A stretch of 13,952 nucleotides of DNA from CAZIIK01 sp964539235. Lineage in GTDB: Bacteria; Pseudomonadota; Gammaproteobacteria; Francisellales; CACEW01. A program made the position numbers and the translations under genes. The stretch covers positions 1 through 13,952 of the forward strand of contig CAZIIK010000015.1 in the NCBI GenBank assembly GCA_964539235.1. The letters run 5' to 3'. A model generated the notes under the pieces. That model ran no database searches. It saw nothing but the letters and a program-made list of their open reading frames with translations, and was not told the origin of the DNA. Position 1 is the first letter of the stretch. Each line of letters opens with the position of its first letter. Positions 7,659-13,952 of the stretch are shown here, one piece after another.

Positions 7659-8955
7659 GTGAACACAATGTTTTTTCGCCAAGTGCGTACCTTGGTCGGG
7701 GGTAATGGCTTAGCACAAGCTGTTACCATTCTATGCGCGCCGATTTTATCTCGTTTATATGCACCCCAAGACTTTGGTTGGGTTGCGCTTTATGTAGCGA
7801 TTGTGATTTTTCTGTCGCCCTTAGTCACCGAGAGGTATGAATATGCCATTCTGTTGCCACGTTCAGCACGCCAGGCCTTTGCATTGGTGAAAATCAGTGC
7901 TGCGATTATCGGCATTGTCATGTTGCTAACACTCTGTATGTGTGCAGTAATTTTTGCTTGGAAACCAACTTGGTTAGCTGCACGGCATTTGGATCCATGG
8001 CTGTGGGGATTGCCAATCAGCTTAGGTTTAGTAGGTTGTTATCAGATCGCTATGGCGTGGTTAAATCGCCAACAACAGTATCGTAACTTGGCAACAGCAA
8101 CCGTTACGCAAGCATTTACTAATAGTTCAGCAGCTTTGGTATTAGGCAGTATGTCGGTGTCTAGTGGTTTGTTTTGGGGCCAATTGTGCTGTCGTTTGCC
8201 CTATGCCTATCTATTGGCGCGTGTGTGGTGGCCCATGCGCCATTGGCGCTATCTCCCGCGTTATTATTACGTGTTATTACGGCGCTATCGCAATTTTCCC
8301 TGTTATTCCGTCTTAACTGGGGTGTTGTACAGTGTGTCTCAGCAATTACCCATTCTATTTTTATCATGTGCCTATGGCGGCACTGTGACCGGTTGGTTTG
8401 CATTAGGGATGCGCGTACTGCTATTTACCCGCTGGTATTTTAGGCAATGCAATTGGTCAGGTGTATTTCAAAACCATTGCCCTGCATCAACAAACAGGGG
8501 ATACAGTCGCCACTCAGCAATTAACGATCAAAGCTTTTTGGCGCTTATTGCTGGTGTTTAATGGACCTATGTTAGCGCTACGTGTATTAGGTCCTTGGTT
8601 ATTTACGTTTGTGTTTGGTCAACCTTGGCAACAAGCTGGGGTATATACCAGTGCTTTGGCGGGTTGGTTATTATTGCTCACGGTGGCGTCACCTTTTGCT
8701 AATTTATTATCTGTGCACCAGCAACAGCGCGCTGGTTTATCTTTTACCGCCAGTATTTTAGGATTGCTTCTCGTTTTATTGGCAGCTTTAACCTATACAC
8801 ATGCCACTGCATTGATTGTTGTGCAGACATATAGTTTATGCAGTGCGGTTTTGTGGACGATTTATCTGCTGTATTTGCTGCATGTGGCGCAAGCCTTGCG
8901 CGTACGCATGTTATGGGTACTGTTAGGACTGTTAATCGTATTTTATGGGCTGTAA
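7659..8955 (+). pseudogene. wzx: Wzx-type polysaccharide flippase, broken by a +1 frameshift
   Basis: The product would be a multi-pass inner-membrane flippase of the MOP superfamily, moving undecaprenyl-linked repeat units to the periplasm. The start is GTG 7659 or ATG 7668. The N-terminal part has the family pattern FFRQVRTLVGGNGLAQ and APILSRLYAPQDFGWVALY. The frame runs correctly to GWFALGMRVLL near 8423, then reads nonsense to a stop at 8559-8561. The next frame resumes the family sequence (PAGILGNAIGQVYFKTIALH) from 8428 to the TAA at 8953. Removing one T from 8424-8426 joins both parts into about 431 residues, a normal Wzx length. As read, the protein would be about 300 residues and lack its last membrane helices. 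A sequencing error cannot be excluded. Confidence 0.83.
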
Positions 8956-8976
8956 TCAGCTGAAAGGTAAAGTGTG

Positions 8977-10352
8977 ATGATCATACAAATTGTGATTTCC
9001 CTGGTGGTTTTGTGGATATCATTTCGATTGTTTCGCCGGGCAGCAGGTACGTTGCGCTTGGGTAAATTGAATATGATCAGCTGGATCTTTTATTTCAACT
9101 TGGGTCTGCAATGTTTTCTGGGTACCGTATTGATCATGGCAGGAAAATCACATTTTTATCTATTGCAATACGTTGCCGATAATGCCGTGTTTTTTGGACT
9201 TGGTTAGCGATTTTGTATGTGATGTTGTCTTTGCCAATCGGTATGTTAGTGGCTAAACGTTTGCTCGGAGTCGACAATGTTCAAGTGCTGTTTGATCGTT
9301 ATGGACGTCGACCAGCATTATTGGGCCAATATGCGTCACCTCAGACTGTGCGGATTTTTATGTATGCCTTAAGTCTGTGTTGTTTGGCAGCGATTGCTTA
9401 TACCGTACATCGCATTCCGATGGTGCCTATTTTTCATCTGCTGTCCAGCCAAGTCAGTACATTGCAACTGCAACAGGTCCGCAATGAAATTCTGCATATA
9501 CCCGGTGGGGTGATTTATGTGAAAAATATTTTGGCGCTCCAAATTACACCGATTGTCTCGTACATAGCCTATATTTTTTGGCGTAGAAGCCAGCATTTTC
9601 TCGATTTCTTCTGGTTTGTGGGCATGCTGTTAGCGGCTGTGTTTATGCTGACTCTGGATTTAGAAAAAAGTCCCGTTGTGCTGTATTTTATTGGCTACTT
9701 ATTTATCGAAATTTTATTGAAAGGGCAGTGTGCGCGCCGTATGGTTCTGTTCATGGGTGCGATAGCATTGTGCTTGGTCATGCTTGCGTATGTGTATATT
9801 GGCCGTCAATCTGGTTCTGAGGCTTTTTTAACCCTTAATCATGGCTTGGGCGGACGTTTGATTTTTGGCCAAGTGGCCGGCACGTTTCTAAGTTTTTCCT
9901 TATTTGGCCATGTTTTGCCTTTTATTGGCTTACACTCGCTGTCGCATGTGTTAAGTCATCTCTTTGGTACGGAATATGCACCACGTGCTGCCCGGCAAAT
10001 TATGCTGGTAATTAACCCAATTGGCGTGGCGAATGGCCAAGCAGGTGTGGTGAATTCTTTATTTATTGCGGAGGCCTGGGCCAATTTTGGCCTATGGGGC
10101 GTATTGTTAGCACCGCTTTACGTCGGGTTTTTATTGGAAGTATTTTTTATTAGTTTACTGCGTTTGCCGAAAACAGCCGTGTTGGTCGCCATATTTGCTT
10201 ATTATTCAGTGGAATCAGGCATTACCGGTGGGTTCAATAATTACTTATATAATCCGCAATTTGTCTTAATGCTCGCAATTTTCGGTGGAGTGGCCTTTGT
10301 TTCTTTGGTCGTGGGTCGGCGCTATGCCGATACGCCGTCGAATGTGGTGTAA
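8977..10352 (+). pseudogene. Wzy-like O-antigen/capsule polymerase, broken by a one-base deletion
   Basis: This is a highly hydrophobic protein with about ten predicted membrane segments by eye, placed right after wzx. It is probably the repeat-unit polymerase. Wzy proteins diverge strongly, so the assignment rests on topology, length and position. AAAGG lies about nine bases before ATG 8977 (GTG 8974 is an alternative). The first frame stops at TAG 9205-9207 after VADNAVFFGLG. The continuing frame carries WTWLAILYVMLSLPIG onward to the TAA at 10350. Adding one T to the six-T run at 9190-9195 fuses the parts as NAVFFWTWLAILYVML, giving about 458 residues. The downstream part has large periplasmic-loop-like segments, for example around FGTEYAPRAARQ. 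As read, only a 76-residue fragment would be made from the first start. Confidence 0.72.
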
Positions 10353-10915
10353 TGTGTCAAGTCATCGGTGATTTTATGGGGGATTTTACGGCTGTGCCAA
10401 AAGAGAATTTAGATCCAAAGGAAAAAGCATTTTTGACTGGTGACAGCATGAGAAAGCAGCGAGGCAAGGCGGATGATAAAGTCATATTTCCAATTGCGCC
10501 ATCCAAGACTGAGATGCCGGCTGACTATGGCTTATGGTTTGCCGAATTAAAGTCTAATATTGCGAACACTCGATTAAAGGTTATCTTAAACGCCAATTCA
10601 GATATGGTATTGCTATATTGGTCCATTGGTATTCGTATCGTTCAGAAGCAGAAAACGGAAGGTTGGGGTGCAAAAATCATTGATCGACTGGCATCTGATT
10701 TGAAAGAAGCTTTCCATGATATGCAAGGATTTTCTCCTCGTAACCTTAAGTATATGCGTGCTTTTGCGATGACTTGGCCTGACTCCGAAATTGTGCAAGA
10801 GGTGCTTGCACAATTGCCCTGGTATCACAATATTGCCTTAATTGAAAAAAGAAGTTTAGTGGATGTGGTTATATGCTTACTGCCACAAAAACACGTAACT
10901 ACAATATCTAGATGA
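10352..10915 (+). pseudogene. Truncated DUF1016/YhcG-type protein (N-terminal domain only)
   Basis: Residues about 59-166 match the DUF1016 N-terminal domain. Visible motifs are NSDMVLLYWSIG, GWGAKIIDRLASDL, GFSPRNLKYMRAF and AQLPWYHNIALIEK. In complete members (often near 340 residues) this is followed by WYA.. and GWSRN-like motifs and a PD-(D/E)XK nuclease domain. Here the similarity stops at about 10850 after IEK, and 21 unrelated residues lead to a stop at 10913. No continuation was seen in the other forward frames, so the nuclease half is missing. The ATG at 10352 overlaps the wzy stop; the real start may be ATG 10451 or 10514. Family members have been linked to DNA repair, phage defence or restriction-like loci. 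This fragment is probably inactive and looks inserted into the polysaccharide cluster. Confidence 0.75.
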
Positions 10916-10941
10916 TGGTTGTTATTAAAATGAAATAGACT

Positions 10942-12042
10942 ATGAAAATCATTTTTCACTATCCACATGTATTGACGGATAACCCCAGCTCAGGCAGCCA
11001 ACTGCGCCCCAGGCAGATGCAGCAAGCTTTTCAGGCCTTGGGTTATGAAGTGTGCTGGGTGGCTGGTACGCCATGGCAGCGCAGGCGTGTCATGCGCCAG
11101 TTACGTCAGGCGATTCAACAAGATCCTGCTGCGTATCAGTGTGTGTATGCGGAAATTGGGCCATTGCCAAATGCGTTAAGTGGTTATGCGCATTTGCCCG
11201 TCTTGCCCAATGTCGATCATCAGTTCCTGAAATTTTGTCGGCAGCAGGGTTTGAAAATAGGTCTGTTCTATCGAGACATCTATTGGAATGTGCCCAGTGT
11301 TTGCGCAGATTTGCCGTTTTGGAAACGATGGCTGTTGCGGTATTATTTTAAGCTTGACTTATCAGCTTATGCGCGTTACATCGATATCCTGTATGTGCCG
11401 CATGAGAACATGTTGCCTTACATGCCTGTGCCAGATAATTTCAGTGGCCAAGTGCGTGCTTTGCCGCCAGGTGCACAAACTGAACAGGTTGCATCTAATT
11501 CAATAGCAGAACAAAAGCCTTTACATCTGTTGTACGTTGGTGGCGTTGGGGCGTTATATCGCGTTGATTTGCTATTGGAAGCGATGCGAACATTGCAAGA
11601 TCAATCGATTGTCTTGGATTTATGTTGCCGTGCGGCAGAGTGGCAGGCTTACCGACAGCGATATAACGTGCAATTGCCCACTAATGTGCGTGTGCATCAT
11701 TTGGCACATGCCGATTTGGCACCGCTTTATCAACAGGCTGATATTGCCTGCTTATTTTTGGCGCCGCATGTTTATCGTCACTTTGCGATGCCGGTAAAAT
11801 TGTTTGAATATTTAGGCCAAGGCAAACCCATTGCGGCTTGCGCTGAAACCGCAGCGGGTGAGTTTATCGCTGAGCATGATATTGGCTGGGCATTTCCTTA
11901 TGACGCCACAGTATTGGCGGATTTGCTACACCAATTATGTCAAAAACCAGCGCTTTGGCAGGCTAAGGCGCAGCAGGTAAAAGCCATAGTGCCAGGCCAT
12001 ACTTGGCAGGCACGGGCGCACCAAGTTGTGCAGGATTTATAG
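10942..12042 (+). CDS. GT-B fold glycosyltransferase (family 4-like)
   Basis: This is a cytoplasmic or membrane-associated sugar transferase of 366 residues, the only intact gene in the polysaccharide cluster. The N-terminal half starts MKIIFHYPHVLTDNPSSGSQ, with a glycine/serine-rich donor-side loop and an acceptor-side domain to about residue 180. The C-terminal half begins near LHLLYVGGVGALYRVDLLLEA. It includes ADLAPLYQQADIAC and the motif FAMPVKLFEYLGQGKPIAA, typical of glycosyl transferase group 1. It starts 27 bases after the DUF1016 fragment without a clear ribosome site. Two bases separate it from the next transferase. The sugar donor and linkage cannot be told from sequence; it probably adds one residue to the repeat unit. 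Confidence 0.87.
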   Translation: MKIIFHYPHVLTDNPSSGSQLRPRQMQQAFQALGYEVCWVAGTPWQRRRVMRQLRQAIQQDPAAYQCVYAEIGPLPNALSGYAHLPVLPNVDHQFLKFCRQQGLKIGLFYRDIYWNVPSVCADLPFWKRWLLRYYFKLDLSAYARYIDILYVPHENMLPYMPVPDNFSGQVRALPPGAQTEQVASNSIAEQKPLHLLYVGGVGALYRVDLLLEAMRTLQDQSIVLDLCCRAAEWQAYRQRYNVQLPTNVRVHHLAHADLAPLYQQADIACLFLAPHVYRHFAMPVKLFEYLGQGKPIAACAETAAGEFIAEHDIGWAFPYDATVLADLLHQLCQKPALWQAKAQQVKAIVPGHTWQARAHQVVQDL

Positions 12043-12044
12043 CG

Positions 12045-13064
12045 ATGAGGCTATTACTATTAGGCAATCAGCGTTCCGTGCATATGCAAAAGTGGCTTAC
12101 AGCCTTGAGCCAGCAAGCTGAGTTGCAGGTGGAATCTTTTAGTCTACCTGTATGCCGCCGAGCTTGGATGAAATGGCGCTATATTTGTACGGTACCACGG
12201 TTATTCTGGCGTTTATATCGTTTTCAACCAGATATCGTGCATGCACATTACGTCAGCAGTTATGGTTTGTTGGGCGCGGTGTGTGCTGCAAAGCGGCTGT
12301 ATGTTTCAGTCTGGGGGCAGGATGTATTTGAGTTTCCACGCCGCTCAATTATCCATCGGCGGTTGTTGTGTTGGGTATTACGCCGTGCGCAGCGATTATT
12401 TTCGACCAGTCAATGCATGCGTTTAGAATTGCAGCGTTATACTCAAAAGCCGATTACAGTGATTCCATTTGGGGTCAATATTACCGTGTTTCGGCCTACT
12501 TCTGAGCAGCCAGTCTCAAACGTTTTAACAATTGGTACGGTGAAAGCATTAGAATCGATTTATGGACTTGATGTTTTGCTGCGAGCATTTGCTCAATTGA
12601 AAACCTCGGTCAAGCTACCGATCCGTTTACGACTGATCGGTTAGGGTTCACAGCGTCGAGCATTGCAGGCGTTAGCCATTGAGTTGGATATTACAAATCA
12701 AGTCGAATTTATGGGGCATATTCCCCACCCGGCAGTTGTAGATGCTTATCAAGGTCTTGATCTTGCGGTGTTTCCATCGATTGTGTCAGAAAGTTTTGGT
12801 GTTGCGGTATTAGAAGCCAGCGCATGTGGCGTACCGGTAGTCGTGTCTGATATAGGTGGTTTGCCGGAAGTGATTCTGGACAATGTCACTGGATTAAAAT
12901 CGCCACCCAATGATCCGCAGGCTTTGGCAGCTGCTATGCAACGTTTAATCAATGATGCTGATTTAAGACTGACAATGGGTCAGCAAGCCCGTCAGTTTGT
13001 GTGTCAGCACTATGACTGGTCGCAGAATGTTGCTGTGATGGCGAGTGCTTATGCTCATCAGTAG
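12045..13064 (+). pseudogene. GT4-family glycosyltransferase interrupted by an in-frame TAG
   Basis: The reading frame from ATG 12045 (MRLLLLGNQRSVHMQKWL) to the stop at 13062-13064 spans 339 residues and stays in one frame. Codon 200 is TAG (12642-12644). On both sides the family sequence is continuous: HAHYVSSYGLLGA, VWGQDVFEFPRRS, IPFGVNITVFRP and LRLIG before it. After it come GSQRRALQALA, then FPSIVSESFGVAVLEASACG (the EX7E motif) and GGLPEVILDNVTGL. The expected residue is glutamate (IGEGS), so a single G-to-T change explains the stop. The N-terminal 199 residues alone lack the donor-binding EX7E half and would be inactive. A start for the second half without the first would be meaningless for this fold. 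Sequencing error is less likely than for an indel but possible. Confidence 0.85.
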
Positions 13065-13098
13065 AGGTATATTTGTTTTTAGGTTAATAGGGGGCTTT

Positions 13099-13416
13099 AT
13101 GAAGCATAAAATGGACGATTTTGACTTAAATGCAGCATTGCAAGAAAGTGCTCAAGAGGCTGTAAAGATTGCGAGCGGTCAGCAAAAAGCAACGATGCAT
13201 AACATAATGGTGTCTTCCGGCCTTGATGTTAAAAAGATTCGTAAGATGTTGGATATGTCGCGTGCGACTTTCTCTGAAACATTTGGATTAAAAATGAGAA
13301 CTATTGAAAAATGGGAGCAGGGGAAAAATAAAATGGACGCTACGGATCGAGCCTATCTGACTGCAATTGCAAATAACCCAGAAGCGATTAAGAAGGCATT
13401 GCGCGCAGCGAATTAG
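13099..13416 (+). CDS. NadS/HigA-type helix-turn-helix regulator (orphan antitoxin-like)
   Basis: A 105-residue DNA-binding protein. A helical N-terminal part (residues 1-30, DLNAALQESAQEAVKIASG) precedes a Cro/C1-type helix-turn-helix at about 44-78 (VKKIRKMLDMSRATFSETFG, then RTIEKWEQGKNK). This layout resembles antitoxins such as NadS or HigA, which repress their own operon and neutralise a RelE/HigB toxin normally encoded immediately upstream. Here the upstream neighbour is the broken glycosyltransferase, ending 34 bases away, and no toxin frame is visible. The start at 13099 follows a GGGGG stretch at a suitable distance and is preferred over an upstream in-frame start at 13045. Role: probably an orphan antitoxin or stand-alone repressor. 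Confidence 0.82.
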   Translation: MKHKMDDFDLNAALQESAQEAVKIASGQQKATMHNIMVSSGLDVKKIRKMLDMSRATFSETFGLKMRTIEKWEQGKNKMDATDRAYLTAIANNPEAIKKALRAAN

Positions 13417-13434
13417 TCCAGCATCTGAAAACCA

Positions 13435-13815
13435 CTAATCCGAAATTTTTTGACCCACATAGAGAAAATGCTCTGAATTTTGTAGCCCATTTAATGATGT
13501 GCCCAGTTGTTCAACATAATTCAGGAAGATGGCTTGTTCCGTTGGTGTGCGTTCTGCCAAACAAACCTGTCTATGCGCTGTGAAGCATTCTAAGCCACGA
13601 AATTCTAAAGCTTTGAACTGTGTAACAAACATGTCTGCAAAGGCTTCAGGTGTACAGAGATAACCTTCACCGAGAAAAGGTACAATTTTTTGTGATCCGC
13701 AGCCTGATGCGATCAGTTCATCGATATCAGGCTTAATATCATCTAAGTCGTACTGCACGGTGGCATTGAAGTAACTGCTGGTATCGAATAACTCGCGAAA
13801 ATACGCTGCTTGATT
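13435..13815 (-). pseudogene. 3' remnant of an unrecognised gene, possibly a methyltransferase C-terminus
   Basis: The minus-strand frame ends at TAG 13435-13437 and remains open rightwards to a TAA near 13819, close to the probable insertion-sequence boundary. A GTG at 13758 could start 107 residues, but protein-like sequence continues before it (AYFRELFDTSSYFNATVQYD). The gene therefore appears truncated at its 5' end rather than starting there. The end SEHFLYVGQK is reminiscent of the last strand of class I SAM-dependent methyltransferases, with no SAM-binding motif left. That assignment is weak. It converges with the HTH gene across 18 bases. I do not recognise it firmly. Confidence 0.45.
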
Positions 13816-13952
13816 GAGTTAATGTCAAATCTGGTGTATGGGATGGTTAAGCGGCCTTCCTGTTTATCTGTTCACTAACCAATTCTCCATCTTTGAATTC
13901 TACATTGTCGGCGACCAATGTTAAAAACTTAAATCCCCTGATTTTTCTCCAG
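13816..13952 (-). mobile_element. End of an insertion sequence, probably IS256/mutator family (partial)
   Basis: The stretch from about 13816 to the right edge contains the end of a transposase-like frame, then about 30 untranslated bases reading GAGTTAATGTCAAATCTGGT on the plus strand. This resembles terminal inverted repeats of IS256-group elements, which commonly carry a TGTC(C/A)AAAT core near the tip. It abuts the truncated gene at 13435-13815, suggesting insertion into that gene. The 8 bases at 13808-13815 (GCTTGATT) would be the candidate target duplication. The other end is outside the window, so the boundary and family are inferred. Confidence 0.5.
13847..13952 (-). CDS. Transposase C-terminus, IS256/mutator-like (5' part outside window)
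   Basis: The minus-strand frame enters from the right edge and ends at TAA (13847-13849). It encodes WRKIRGFKFLTLVADNVEFK and then DGELVSEQINRKAA. A tryptophan/glycine pair followed by a hydrophobic run and a VEFKDG motif close to the terminus is the pattern I know from mutator-type (IS256 family) transposases, often written as ...GVKFxDG. Only about 34 residues are visible, and no catalytic residue is in view. Another transposase family is possible. Confidence 0.5.
   Translation of the reverse strand, partial: WRKIRGFKFLTLVADNVEFKDGELVSEQINRKAA

Noticed and set aside
8174..8443. An 89-codon plus-strand frame within the wzx region.
   Set aside because: It overlaps the part where the wzx frame is still family-like (GWFALGMRVLL). 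The true continuation after the frameshift lies in a different frame, so this one is not part of the repair.
11052..11797. Alternative-frame open stretches inside the first glycosyltransferase.
   Set aside because: The GT-B frame is continuous and motif-bearing over the whole interval; the alternatives have no recognisable sequence.
10352..13416. The DUF1016 fragment and HTH gene considered together as a defence or toxin-antitoxin island.
   Set aside because: The nuclease domain is missing, no toxin is visible, and two glycosyltransferase genes separate them. There is no sign that they work together.
13411..13437. ATTAGT...ACTAAT inverted pair between the HTH gene and the convergent remnant, considered as a bidirectional terminator.
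   Set aside because: The stem is only six weak base pairs with a long loop; not convincing as a terminator.

Overview
The window looks like chromosomal DNA of a gammaproteobacterium. The evidence is a zipA-ligA pair (ZipA is a gammaproteobacterial division protein), a kdsA-eno-ftsB-surE-nlpD-type housekeeping run, and LPS precursor genes. The base composition looks moderate and fairly even by eye. I cannot name a genus from the sequence alone.

Layout. Positions 1-2766 (minus strand) hold zipA followed by NAD-dependent DNA ligase ligA. Their stop and start codons share one base, and ligA runs off the left edge a few residues before its end. A 142-base divergent spacer (2767-2908) separates this pair from a tightly packed plus-strand series: kdsA, eno, ftsB, surE, a short NlpD-like lipoprotein and galU (2909-7651). 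Spacing and 4-base overlaps suggest one operon. All of these are intact.

From 7659 the same strand continues without a visible terminator into a surface-polysaccharide (O-antigen or capsule type) cluster: a Wzx flippase, a Wzy-like polymerase, a fragment of a DUF1016/YhcG-type nuclease gene, and two GT-B glycosyltransferases. Three of the four polysaccharide genes are broken as read. Wzx has a +1 frameshift near 8424, Wzy has lost one T in a T run at 9190-9195, and the second glycosyltransferase has an in-frame TAG at 12642. Only the first glycosyltransferase is intact. Either this lineage has lost or is losing the polymer, or the sequence carries errors; the two indels are more suspect than the nonsense substitution.

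The right end (13099-13952) is accessory debris. It holds a lone NadS/HigA-type helix-turn-helix gene with no toxin beside it, then a convergent gene remnant (possibly the C-terminus of a methyltransferase). This remnant appears to be cut by the end of an insertion sequence whose transposase C-terminus resembles the IS256/mutator family and runs off the right edge.

Functionally, kdsA (Kdo-8-phosphate) and galU (UDP-glucose) supply envelope-sugar precursors. The wzx/wzy/glycosyltransferase genes would assemble and export a polymer, while zipA, ftsB and the NlpD-like protein serve division and septal wall splitting. I found no CRISPR array, tRNA, rRNA or convincing new defence system. The most notable features are the clustered lesions in the polysaccharide genes, the nuclease fragment embedded among them, and the shortened ftsB-surE-nlpD context.
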